Part shown: in pieces, positions 1 through 19,793 of the stretch | Layout of the letters: every line of letters begins with the position of its first letter | How positions within the stretch are numbered: position 1 is the stretch's first letter | Assembly: GCA_016584305.1 (NCBI GenBank) | Contig: JACEEZ010019764.1 | Span: forward strand, 322,001-386,000 | Origin: Chionoecetes opilio | Taxonomy: Eukaryota > Arthropoda > Malacostraca > Decapoda > Majidae | DNA length: 64,000 nt | Direction of reading: 5' to 3' | The notes under the pieces: model-generated | The model's input: the letters and a program-made list of their open reading frames with translations, nothing else | The model's database searches: none | Told to the model about the DNA's origin: nothing | Position numbers and translations under genes: made by a program

Positions 1-559
1 GTATGGCTTGAAATGAGATATAAAACTTGATGAGGTTAAAACTAGCTGGTATTTCCCTGATGACAAAATACAGTGCGTGAAATGAGTGAAAAACGATGTA
101 AACTTGAATTATACAGCTTGTTCTTCTTCTCTGGTTAGGGGGGGGAAACAGAATAACCTTGACTATCGCAGTACAGTAATCAGTCCAGGACGTCATAGAG
201 AGAATATACATTTCTTCAATAACAGCACACATAACTAACCTTGCTTGAAGTGTTGGTTAGTGTAACTGATACCAAAGCTTTCATGATTTTGAAACACCAC
301 CACACCACCATCACAAGTTCACAACCCTTCTACTACTTCACCACACAAAAGTGTAACTGATAAGTTGATAAAAAAGCTTTAATGATTTTGAAACACCACC
401 ATCACAACCCTTCTACTACTTCACCACCACTGCCATAACTACAGTATCACATTATCACCACTGCCAACTCACCATACAAAAGGCATTAACACCGCACCAC
501 AGAACCACAAACAATCACCACAACCACCACACACAGAGGACATACACACAAAATCAGGA
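1..559. other. PSMC2 intron, no gene seen
   Basis: Intronic sequence on the far side of the last PSMC2 exon in the window. It holds two similar CACCAC/CATCAC-rich stretches (about 290-330 and 395-450) preceded by a shared AAAGCTTTAATGATTTTGAA-like segment, so about 75 bp is duplicated locally. I checked both strands for the next PSMC2 exon (Walker A region) and did not see it here. Confidence 0.5.
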
Positions 560-735
560 AAAGGGAGATGCCTGAAAAACATAAAGAAGTACAGCTTCCC
601 TTACAGAAATGTAAAAGTTTGGAATGGACTAAATGAGGTGATATCGGCAAAGAATGTGCACCAATTGAAAGAGACTGGATAAATGTAGATACAGAGATGG
701 GACCACAAGATTGTAGCTCAGGCCCTGTAAAACAC
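560..735 (+). mobile_element. 3' end of a non-LTR retrotransposon (LINE remnant)
   Basis: Plus-strand translation around 575-695 reads like the extreme C-terminus of a LINE reverse transcriptase (KVWNGLNEVISAKNVHQLKE). The VWN-L-x(n)-V-x2-A pattern followed by LK is typical of the tail end of CR1/Jockey-type polymerase ORFs. It is a short relic inside a PSMC2 intron. Confidence 0.5.
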
Positions 736-744
736 AACTATTGT

Positions 745-948
745 CTATTTTTTTTGACGTGGCAAAAATTCCATTCTTTCCTAAGGCCTCATGCTTAAAA
801 TGATGCCTCTGTTTACCTGATGATACGGTTAACTATGATAAAATACAGCTGAAATTTTGAAGAACCATAGTATTCCCTTCTCCTGGCATCAAATATCAGT
901 CAGTAAGCAGCAAGGGGGCAGGATTTTTCACCTCGTTAAATACATAGG
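745..948. mobile_element. Degenerate copy of MITE family B
   Basis: This stretch matches 43126-43343 over its whole length (shared blocks such as CATGCTTAAAATGATGCCT and TAGTATTCCCTTCTCCTGGC). In the better copy the ends are inverted repeats. Here the ends are decayed (TTTTTTTGACGTGGCAAAAA at left, TTTTTCACCTCGTTAAA at right). Confidence 0.65.
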
Positions 949-957
949 AGATACATA

Positions 958-1207
958 AATAGGACTTATGAATCAAGGGAAGGATATAGGAATATAAGGG
1001 AAGGTTATAGGAATGGTAGGATATTGATAAAAAGGTAACAGGATGGGAAGGAAATACAATGGGTAGGACTTATGAATCAAGGGAAGGATATAGGAAGGGT
1101 AGGATATCAATAAAAAGGTAACAGGATGGGAAGGAAATACAATGGGTAGGACTTATGAATCAAAGCTAGGATATAGGAAGGGTAGGATATTGATAAAAAG
1201 GTAACAG
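958..1207. repeat. Tandem repeat, about 84 bp x 3
   Basis: Three imperfect copies begin with AGGACTTATGAATCAA (near 960, 1066 and 1148) and each contains GATAAAAAGGTAACAG or a close variant. The last copy ends about 75 bp from the donor side of PSMC2 exon 5. No coding signal. Confidence 0.75.
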
Positions 1208-1223
1208 AAGAGGCGAGGTGTTA

Positions 1224-10693
<9,470 letters not shown>

Positions 10694-11440
10694 CTTGAAG
10701 GTTTGAATGGGAAATAACACTTAAAAGAACTATATAACAGCAGCTTTGGACTCCGCCGCCGCGATGACTGTGTTGTTCTGGTGCAGTGCTGCCAGGCGCG
10801 GCTCAGGGAAGCACCCTTTGGATTTTAAAGTTGGTTCTGTGTTTTCTGACTGCAAATTCCAGCATAAACGGGATTCCTATTCAATAAATTGCATACACTT
10901 ATACTTTTTTGGTTCGGAAATTAACCAATGGAACCGTAATGGAACCTAGAAAATAAGAAAGTGAACTCAAAGGAAAAGAAGAAGAAATATTTGAGGTTGG
11001 CTTCAATTTTTTGATATCTGAAATTTATATAGACTACTACTACATTACGAAGCCATATTACTGAATGTCTGTGCATATTTTTCCTTCTTCCTGGTAGCAT
11101 GGAGCTTTATATACTTTTCTGTCTCTCCTTTCATCTGCAGGGCCCGAATCCTCTTCTACCTACTACTTCTGGCAGCCTGATACATCTGGTAACACTGTCT
11201 TTCTGTAAGCATTTGTTAAAACACAATATAAGGGAATAAACAAAATCTAAGTGGTAAAAAAGATCAAATATTTAGGAGAAACCTTCAATAAGAGGAAAAA
11301 ATGTTTCAAAGAATACAAAAGGGAGATATAGAAAACTGAGAAGATAGCAAATTTTAAATGTCCTCTCAGCAAAGTGTCGTGCCGGCCGCCGCCTGTGTTA
11401 TCGTACATCTACCTGGCCACTTTGTTGATCTCCCACCTAT
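10694..11440. other. 5' flank of PSMC2 and intergenic sequence
   Basis: The 5' side of PSMC2. On the minus strand TGTTATATAG lies about 40-50 bp before the start codon; it could be TATA-like but may equally be transcribed. No other gene supported. Confidence 0.4.
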
Positions 11441-11604
11441 GGCTATGGAAGGACTGGTAATTAACTCGGGAAGATTAGTGTTCCAGGTGAAATATACACG
11501 TGAGGAGTGTACTGGCAGGACTGTCAACTAAACATGTGGACAGAACAAGAGGCGGCGTACCCACGAAGTGATCCAAAGCGACAGTCACAAAAAGGAAATA
11601 TACT
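11441..11604 (+). mobile_element. Tail of the (AAG)n LINE family, diverged
   Basis: GTTCCAGGTGAAATATACAC, then GTGATCCAAAGCGACAGTCA followed by CAAAAAGG. These match the 3' UTR of the element ending at 9929 (CCCAGGTGAAATAAACAGG ... AAGCGATACTAAGCGACTAA). Diverged 3' end only. Confidence 0.55.
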
Positions 11605-11631
11605 TGTTTTCAAGGTATGAGGAAAGTTATG

Positions 11632-11954
11632 GGTAGCCAGTCAGAACGTCCACGGGTCGAAACGTCCATGGTTCAGAATGACCATAACGTCCACGTGTCA
11701 CAATGTCCACAGGGTTAGGTTAGGTTAGGTTAGGTTAGGTTAGGTTAGGTTAGTTTAGTTTAGTTTAGTTTAGTTTAGTTTAGTTTAGTTTAGTTTAGTT
11801 TAGTTTAGGTTAGGTTAGGTTAGTTTAGTTTAGTTTAGTTTAGGTTAGGTTAGAAGGATATGAATGGACGTTCTCACCCGTGGACGTTATGGTAGACCCC
11901 GTGGGCGTTTTATACAGTGGACGTTTTCACCCGTGGACGTTCTGACCGGCAACC
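11632..11954. mobile_element. Foldback element with ACGTCCACGGG ends and TTAGG-like core
   Basis: The left end GTAGCCAGTCAGAACGTCCA (then CGGGT) is inverted at the right end as ACCCGTGGACGTTCTGACCG. ACGTCCAC or its complement recurs about eight times in the arms. The core (about 11713-11854) is (GGTTA)n changing to (GTTTA)n and back, that is TTAGG-type repeats with a TTTAG variant block. Confidence 0.75.
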
Positions 11955-11979
11955 AAGTTATGTAGTTCAAAACGGTAAT

Positions 11980-12735
11980 TATGGAGGAGAGTTTCACGTT
12001 CGTTTTCAGAGACACCAACTACTTTTTCTTGGCCTACAATAGGTGCTTGTTCTAATGGCGCTTGTTTTATTTTGCGCAAACAAAAAAAAAAAATGAAACC
12101 TAACCTAGCCTTATGTTTTAATGAAACCTAACCTAACCTAACCCAACCCAACCCAACCCAACCCAACCCAACCCAACCCAACCCAACCCAACCCAACCCA
12201 ACCCAACCCAACCTTACAGGTTTTAAGAAACCTAACCTAACCTTAACCACAAAATATAATATTTTTTTTTTTTTTTGGTTTGCGCAAAATAAAACTAGCA
12301 CCATTAGAACAAGCACCTATTGTAGGCCAAGAAAAAGTAGGGTAATTATGGAGGAGAGTTTCACGTTCGTTTTCAGAGACACCAACTACTTTTTCTTGAC
12401 CTACAATAGGTGCTTGTTCTAATATTGCTAGTTTTATTTTGCGCAAACCAAAAAAAAAAAAAAAAATGAAAAAAAAAATTGAAACCCAACCTAACCTTAT
12501 GTTTTAGCCTAACCTAACCTAACCTTACCTTACAGGTTTTAAAGAAACCTAACCTAACCTTAACCACAAATATATTATTATTTTTTTTTTTTTTTTTTTT
12601 TTTTTTTATTTTTTTTTTTTTTATTATTTTGAGCGCAAGTACAGTAGTAGTTTACAGTATACTGAGCCAATTTTTTTTTTAAATTCGTGAGTAGTAAGGT
12701 CTGTAGCGTACGTGAAACCCTCCTCCATATTAACC
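11980..12735. repeat. Nested inverted/direct repeats with AACCT and AACCC tracts
   Basis: A block of about 100 bp (GGAGAGTTTCACGTTCGTTT ... ATTTTGCGCAAAC) occurs direct at about 11983-12090, inverted at about 12272-12340 and direct again at 12348-12450; a decayed inverted piece lies near 12630-12730. Between them are AACCT repeats, a 12139-12212 (ACCCA)n block and long A and T runs. It looks like a foldback transposon with a copy inserted in itself. Confidence 0.65.
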
Positions 12736-12797
12736 TTCAAAACAATGATTTTGAACTACACATCATGAAGTATATGATTAGTTGTAATAATTCTGGG

Positions 12798-13204
12798 TAA
12801 AATTCTAGAGTCCTTTCCCGCCCTTATTACCTAGGTAGTGGTTTTATTTTCTCTAGACCTTCACAGATCCCTTCAGATACCTCTAAAACGTAATTATAGA
12901 ATGAGGGAGAGATGCCCCCTTCAATCCCCCGTCCCCCATATATTACACCCGCCCTGGACCCCACAAAATAATATTACTAATCTAACCTTACCAATAACCT
13001 CCTAGCGAGACCTAAGGGCGAGAAAAACTAGAATTGTACCAGGTTAGGTTAGGTTAGGTTATATTGAGGTTAGGTTAGTATTTTTTATTTTTTAATCTCT
13101 CCCTCACTTTATAATGATGTTTTAGAGGTATCTGAAAGGATCTGTGAAGGTCTGGAGGAAAAAAGCCCACTAATAAGGGCGTGAAAGGACTATAGAAGTT
13201 TACC
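12798..13204. mobile_element. Foldback element with TTAGG-type interior, copy 2
   Basis: Same family as 7821-8214: arms TAAAATTCTAGAGTCCTTTC ... GATACCTCTAAAACGTAATT and the inverse at 13100-13200. The interior keeps the AATAACCTCCTAGCGAGACC block and GGTTAGGTTAGGTTA. Confidence 0.8.
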
Positions 13205-13439
13205 TAATTCTGTAATTTATCTAAGCACCATCTCTTTGTTAATTGGAAAAGAGTCATTGCCAACCTATGTGGTTTATATATGGAATCATTACACCGTGAG
13301 ATCATGTTATAGTTAAATCAGACTTTCTTGGGGTAGGCTGCTATCAAATCTCAATGTAGATTCTCTGTCCTGTCACTATCTGTCGAGGAAATCATACACA
13401 AGTCCTTGAGTGTTAGATGAAATGGTACAAGTACTAACT

Positions 13440-13659
13440 GGCGATCTTAGTGTAGGTCACTACTCGGTTGATATTTTGGTAATTTGTTCATTTTAGCCAT
13501 AATATGACACAGATGAAGACACAAAATGACACACACTCCAGATAGCCCCTTCTAACTCACCTGAAATAATGGATGTAGAAATGTAAGTATTAACGCCACC
13601 AGACATCTGTAAATTGAAAAAAATGTTGTCCTGGCGACTTTAGTGTTATATACGGTAGC
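13440..13659. mobile_element. MITE family D, truncated copy 1
   Basis: Inverted relative to 29440-29916. It shares GACACAGATGAAGACACAAA, AGATAGCCCCTTCTAACT and TTAACGCCACCAGAC, and ends CTGGCGACTTTAGTGTTATA then TACGGTA. The left end is incomplete. Confidence 0.7.
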
Positions 13660-13918
13660 TAAACTCCATTATCCTTGTTCTAAACTTATTTATATATACT
13701 GAAATCTTGTGCAGGTAAATGTTTTCTTTCAAACCACTTAAAGCACCAGATAATTTTCATCACGTCTCACCCTCCAGATGACATTCAGATTTTCATTTCC
13801 GACGGGTGTTGTAGGAATTAAAATTAAGATCTACAAATTGAAGACAGTTATAACTACACGCCTTGTAATGCATTAAACTGCAGTAAAACCATAATTTTTA
13901 TCACGTCCCGCCCTGCAG

Positions 13919-16900
13919 ATGACACCCGCGGCAGACGCCAGGACCTGCTACGTATGCCACGACAAGCGGCGCACGGCTGACGTCGATGCCGCCGCCACCC
14001 TGATCAGACCCCAGTGTGACTCCGAGACTCTGAAACAGACCCTGATGCGTGCACTCTCCCAGGGGCACGCGGAGGACCTAGGGAAGGAGGTGAAGGAGGA
14101 GGCGTCGAGGCTGAGCAGTGGTGTGTGTGTGGTGATGCTGAACTCAGACTGTGATGGAGAATTAGAGGCAGTGAGTGACAGGGTGTTGGAGGACCTGGTG
14201 GTGATCTGCAGGAGGTGTTCGAGTCTCCTGAAGGATTTTGAACACCATGAACAGACGGCGGCGAGGATAGCGGAGAAGTTGAGGGGGTTCTTGATACGGC
14301 ACTTGAAGACGGAGGAGGAGGAGGAGGATGTCCCAAGTGTGGTCTCAACACTCTGCTCTAAACCTCAGAAATTCATGAAGAAAACTGCCGCAAGGAATCA
14401 AGATGAACAGCAGGGCATCATAGCAGCCTTTAAAGCCTTCAAGAGATCAGGCATCGTCTCAAGTAAGAAACGAGGAAGAAGGAAAAAAGATCTAGTTTCC
14501 CCTGAGGTAATGCAAGAGGAAGATGAGGATGACACGAGCTTGGAGGAGAGTCAAAAGGAAGACACGGAAGATGAGGAAAGCCGGCAGGAAGGAGCAACAT
14601 CCCGACACAGTCAAAGGATACAGAGGAGGAGAGAAGATGGCTTAGTCATTCAGTGGGGGAATAATAAGAACGAGGAGGATGGAAAATATGTAGAAGATGA
14701 TGACGACCTTTCTGATTACTCCTCAAGCGCCATGTCTAAAGATCGGTCATATGCGAGGAGGGGAAGAGGCAGAAAAATAACCCGCATTGTGAGATCTGCG
14801 TCAACTGGTAAGGCTGAAGGTGATACGGGGCTCAAATTCGAGTGTCCGTTCTGCTTCAGGTATTACATTCCCATGAGCTCTCGCATACATCACTGCACCT
14901 CCTACAAAAACAAGCTACGATGCCACTCATGTAACATATTTTTCACCTCCCATGTCAGGTTAGAAAGGCATTTGGAAGTGATACACCTGAAGAGAAAGCT
15001 GCTCACCTGCTCCATGGAAGACTGCGACTTTACCTGCATCGCCGAGCCAACTCTCACCATGCATAAACATTTCCACATCCTTAAGTTTTCTGGAGGGGAG
15101 GACAAACAAGACAAACAGCAAATAAAGACTCGGCAGAAAAGAGTGAACAATGAGGAGGTGGTAATTGAAGATGATGAGCATGGGGTTGTGAGCTCTCCAA
15201 GTATTGCTGACAGAGTTTCATTCCTGCTGGATGAGAAGAGCTTCCTATCTGACGGCCACCCACTCCATATCACCACAGACAAAATCCCCAAGAATAACCA
15301 GGATGACTATAAGGTCCTACGTTTTCAAGACAATGCAAAAAATCTTGAAAATCCTACGATCCTGAGTAGAAGATTAGAAACCAATACATTGAGACCAAGT
15401 AAAGGAAGTAATTTGGTGTTGCAGTGTCCGATATGTGACGTCACCCTCGTGTCCACTAAGAACTACCAGGAGCACATACAAGATGTTCATCAACTGCAGG
15501 TGTCCACTAGAGTAATAGCCGATGATGGATCAATCCGAGACTCTCAGAAGGGACCGGGTTCAGAGTCCTTGACGAGAATAGTCAAGTATTATGATGTAAA
15601 AAAAAACTCCAAATCAGCTCCAAAGGGTTGGGATTGAGGAAAGAAGATGAAAAATATAAATGTACCACAGAAGATAAGGGTCTATCTGATGCAGCAAGTT
15701 TGTGGGAGACGGGGGATAGAAAGGCCTTGAAGTATATGTGTGAAGCATCATCCTCGGAAGGTAAAGAAGAGTGTCAGGCCTTCGAGGGGGAAGAGCTGAA
15801 TAGTGAAAGCAAAAGCCAAGATTCTAAAAGGAAGCACAAATGTTCAACATGTGATAAATGTTTTCCTAGCAGAGCCCACCTAAAGGAGCATGAAATCAGC
15901 CATTCCAATGCACAACAGTACCTGTGCACAGTGTGTGGTATAGGCTTCAAGAGGAAGAACGCCATAAGCAAGCACATGCGTATTTTTCACCCGGATGGCC
16001 CTGACAATGTAAAATGTTCCTGTGGGAAGGTTTTTGCCTCGAGGGAACTGATGGAAAAGCACAAGGAGAACAGCGGACAGCACCGGCTGCTGGTGTGTGG
16101 TGAGTGTGGGGCGCTGTACAAGACCCAAGCCAGCCTGGACAGCCACCTGATGCTGCACAGGGAGAATCAGACCCCAAGTGGAGGTGTTGCGTGGCCATAC
16201 ACTTGCCACACCTGCCAGGAGAGGTTCAGCAGCCGTGCGTCTCTCAGCAACCACACCAAAGATTTCCACAGCATGAGTGTCTTCCATTGCCCTGAATGCA
16301 ACAAAGCTTGCAAGACCCACAAACTCCTACACTTGCACCGGTTGAGGAGACACACAGCGGGGGATCGTGAGTTCCTGTGTCCGCTGTGCAGCAAGGCATT
16401 CCACGTCTTGAAGGATCTGCGTCGCCACGTGCAGACCCACAACCCGGCGGGAGTGCGGGAGTGTCCAGTCTGTCACTCCAAGTTCAAGACTGACTCAACC
16501 TTGCGCTCACACATTAAGTCCCACTCCAAGGGGAAGCCATATGACTGCAGCATTTGTCTCTTTCCCTTCTGCTCGTTGGATGAGCTGGCCACGCACCTAC
16601 AGAGTTACCACAGCATTGATGATGTTGGGCAGGACTTCAGTGAGACCTGGAGTTGCAAGTGCCTGGTGTGTGGGCAGGTGTTCCTGAGACGCTCCGTCCT
16701 GGCACAGCACATGAGGTCACACTTTGACCCAGAGGGAATGCAGCTTGTGCTTCTGGAGGACACTTGCATCGACATGACCAGGAACACTTTAGAAAGACAG
16801 AAGCTGAGTGAAGCAACTCGGGTGATAGCACAAACAAGGGATAATAAGACAGAGAAAGAAGCTTCCTCAAGCCACCAGATGTCGACACAAGCTGAAGTGG

Positions 16901-17330
16901 ACTCAACAAAGGCAAGAAGTGAACATTTCCAAGAAGCAAACAAAGTGACTAACAATGAACAAGCAACAAGTATTGCAGCACAGATCATCCTGGCAATGAT
17001 CAACTTTGTGAAGCAAACGATGGCGAAGAGACAACTATAATAGGCCAAGGAGAGGACAGACCTTCTGCCCATCAGGCCAGGGATAGTGTATGGGTAGAAA
17101 GTAATATCCAGACCCTGAAAGACTCCTCACAGGTCGTGATTGAAGGGCCAGTCGCCTGTAGCAGTGGTACGGGTGACGGCGGGGAGACGCGGTACATCTG
17201 TGAGGCGTGCTCCCAGGTGCTGACGGACATGGAGCAGCTCAAGGTCCACCTGCTGACCTGCTACAAGGAGGAGTCAAGTGATGAGTGTTTTGTTGTTTTT
17301 GAGGTGGACGACGGCAACAAGATGCAATAA
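13919..17330 (+). CDS. ZAD-like multi-C2H2 zinc-finger protein, reading frame broken twice
   Basis: Probable nuclear DNA-binding transcription factor. Frame 1 runs 13919-15637: CYVC (residues 10-13) and CRRC (about 100-103) give the paired CxxC layout of a ZAD dimerisation domain, as in arthropod ZAD-ZNF proteins. Acidic and basic stretches (GKKRGRRKK-like) follow, then three or four C2H2 fingers. A second frame (open to 17040) carries ten fingers, e.g. KCSTCDKCFPSRAHLKEHEI and RECPVCHSKFKTDSTLRSHI. A third frame (open from about 16959, stop 17328-17330) ends with a C2HC finger (YICEACSQVLTDMEQLKVHL-LTC). Both junctions are consistent with one missing base, the first near the 9-A run at 15598-15606, the second between about 16960 and 17037. 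Fingers on both sides are intact, so the protein was one unit. The start ATG follows CTGCAG directly, so a 5' UTR intron is possible. No ortholog name is assigned. ATTAAA at 17513-17518 could be a poly(A) signal. Confidence 0.85.
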
Positions 17331-18411
17331 CTTCATAGGGAAGGTTCACTGGATGGTGATGGTCCATCTGTCAAAACTTGAAAATGATTTTGAACATAAT
17401 GTAAGTAAATATTTGCATTTTACATTTGTTTTGCTAGCAAAATGGTGTATATAGGGATCTGTGAATTATATTTGTCATATACTCTTGTAAGAAAACTCTT
17501 AAGAAAATGTGCATTAAATAAGTCTCAGGATTGAAGTTTCTATATATTTGTTACCATTTCATAATTTATTGATGGAAATTACAAAAAAACAAAGATATTT
17601 ATGCACTTTTATTGTAAATAATATACATGTGTTGTATCTAAAGTTCTAAATATTAGAAGAAAAAAAACACTTAACTGAACAGCGTTTAGTTTAGAAGAAA
17701 AAAAAACTGAACACTGAAGTATAGGTCAATAGTTTGTTGAAAGTAATGATAATGGAAATGTGTCCCTCCAATGGTCTGTCAAATTATATTACCCTGGAAA
17801 CCTGATCAGTACAGTGGGGGGAGCAGAGGCTGGTTCAACAGGCAGCAGTGTGTGTGCTGCAGAGAGCGTGGTGAGGTGGCTGTGGTGCTGGTGTGGGAGA
17901 CGCCCGACAGGTGATAGGAGCACACCTCAAATTGAAAGCATCAACAAAGTAATGGAGAGATGCAGACTGCACTGGCAGTAAAAGAATGATGCAGTGATGC
18001 ATGTACAATGTTCTAAGGTGGAAGATGTAGGTGTGTGGGTGGACCAAGGATAATGCGGGATTGAAAAAAAACAAAGAGAAAGAAAAAAATCAACATTAAA
18101 GTTGTGCTTAACCATGTACCTTGGGAGGCTGCTATCAGTTGACAGGCTTTTCCACATGAACAGTGAGCCTGCTGAGGCAAATATCAACTAAATATTTTCA
18201 TTCACAAGATAACGTAATAACTTTCCTCCCCCTTCCTAACATGGTGTAACCTAACTAGAATACAAAACATCCCTATTTTGTGCCAAAAGCATGTGAAAAA
18301 TCCTTCAGTAGTTCTTGCATTTCACCAAAACACACTTCTCTTAACAAACACTGGAGAATAAATAAACTAGACAACTAGGCTTTCATTGCAGGATCAACAC
18401 AATGTCACTGA
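17331..18411. other. Convergent 3' intergenic region (ZNF and RBM41)
   Basis: Holds the 3' ends of the two convergent genes. It is A/T-rich to about 17760, then unique sequence. No further gene is supported; the ORFs here lack recognisable domains. Confidence 0.5.
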
Positions 18412-19692
18412 CTAGGACCTCTTGCCGAACACAGCCACGAGGGGTCTGCCGTGCAGGAGGTAGCCAGTGCACAGTGTGAGGGCCTTGGATGCTGCTGCTT
18501 CATCAGGGAAGGTGACAAACGCTTGCCCCTTCATACGGCCCCCCAAGATTCTGTACAAGATCTTAGGGCCATGGCTGGATTCAAAGTGGCCCATCAGAGA
18601 CGCCAATTGCTTGGGGGAAACACTGGGGGACAGGTTTTTGATGAACAGGGTGCGTGATGGTGTCCCCTCATTGTAGTTCTTAAATTTGTCCAAGTCTTTA
18701 AGCTCCTGAATACTTTTCCTGTTTGTTTCTATAGTTGCCAATGGAATGAGGTCTTCTGGGTCAAGGCTCATGATGAAGGGTTTAGTGTGATCTATGGTTA
18801 CTGGAGTGTTTTTGGTTGTGTGCACAATTATTTTATCCCTGTCACTTGTGGTGCTTGTGAGACCCTTCCCTGGCGGCAGGGGAAAGGGACCCCTGGGAGG
18901 CTTGCAGGCACCTCCAATCACCTTGGGTATCTGTTGCAGATCCCAATAGGTCTTTGGTTTTTCAGTCAGATAAACACAGCTTGAAGTTTCTTTTCTATCC
19001 CGCTTTGGTTTTGTTTGTCCCTGGCTATTACAATGTTCTCTCTTCTTCCCAAAGGATTCCTCACCATAGCTTTGGTCGGACTTGTCTGAGGGGAATAGTT
19101 TCTCTGCTATCTCCTTCAGGTAGTTCATGGGGTGGCCATGTGGGAGGCAGTCCTGAGGTGCAGGTGGCTCCTGGACCTCCTCTGGCAAAGGCACTCTTTG
19201 GGCCTCTTCCTGATGGCAGCTCAGCTCAAAGTCACCACGAGGAGCCTGGTCTGGTGGTTGGTGGGATACCTCAAGATGACCTCTATGTTGCACTAGTTTG
19301 TCTTCGATGGCCTCCAGCCGCTGTCTCCTGGCTTGAGGAGTCTGGAGATAATTCTGGCTCTCTCCATCTATCAGCAGTTGAATTTCAGAGTCTGTGAGGC
19401 CACATGATTTCAATGTTTGCTTCACATTTAGCACTGATTCCACACTCTTGAAATCTTCAAAAGACGTGAGGCCACTGGTGCTTGCTGCAGCAGCCTCCTC
19501 ATGTGCAGCCCTGACAAACTTCTTTTGATTATGCAGCTGCTGTTCTAGAGAAACCTGTTTGGATAGCTGCTTCTGTGACAGTTCCTTTAAGATTTTCTGC
19601 CTCAAGATCTCCTTTTGGCTCTGTTCAGGCTCTTCCTCATCCTGACCGAGATGACGATACTTTTTCGCATTACTGTATGTAACTGATGCCAT
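18412..19692 (-). CDS. RBM41: RNA-binding protein 41-like, single RRM, intronless
   Basis: About 426 residues, close to the ~413 of human RBM41, in one uninterrupted frame. I chose the start MASVTYSNAKKYRHLGQDEE because an upstream in-frame ATG (19713) would add only seven residues and this segment looks like the family N-terminus. Residues about 20-70 are Q/K/E-rich helical sequence. The C-terminal RRM (about 342-424) has RNP2 LFIKNL and RNP1 MKGQAFVTF, and the segment GTPSRTLFIKNLSPSVSPKQ resembles RBM41 and the second RRM of the U11/U12-65K protein. Known family: RBM41 is a paralog of U11/U12-65K (RNPC3) and binds the 3' stem-loop of U12 snRNA in the minor spliceosome. Stop TAG at 18412-18414. 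Vertebrate RBM41 is multi-exonic; here no intron is needed. It lies about 100 bp downstream of TM2D2 on the same strand. Confidence 0.88.
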   Translation of the reverse strand: MASVTYSNAKKYRHLGQDEEEPEQSQKEILRQKILKELSQKQLSKQVSLEQQLHNQKKFVRAAHEEAAAASTSGLTSFEDFKSVESVLNVKQTLKSCGLTDSEIQLLIDGESQNYLQTPQARRQRLEAIEDKLVQHRGHLEVSHQPPDQAPRGDFELSCHQEEAQRVPLPEEVQEPPAPQDCLPHGHPMNYLKEIAEKLFPSDKSDQSYGEESFGKKREHCNSQGQTKPKRDRKETSSCVYLTEKPKTYWDLQQIPKVIGGACKPPRGPFPLPPGKGLTSTTSDRDKIIVHTTKNTPVTIDHTKPFIMSLDPEDLIPLATIETNRKSIQELKDLDKFKNYNEGTPSRTLFIKNLSPSVSPKQLASLMGHFESSHGPKILYRILGGRMKGQAFVTFPDEAAASKALTLCTGYLLHGRPLVAVFGKRS

Positions 19693-19793
19693 CTCTGTAC
19701 TCTCTCTACACACTAAATAACTAGGATTCTAACGCAAAGCAGTCTCTCACTCCAATTAAAGTCTCTATGCAGAGGAGCTATGATATTCCTCAT

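Noticed and set aside
14004..14351. Minus-strand Pro/Ser-rich ORF inside the zinc-finger gene, with others at 15880-16320 and 16605-17072
   Set aside because: Antisense shadows of the finger-coding frame.
17760..17981. Small plus-strand ORF in the convergent intergenic region
   Set aside because: No domain, no splice or homology support; probably chance.
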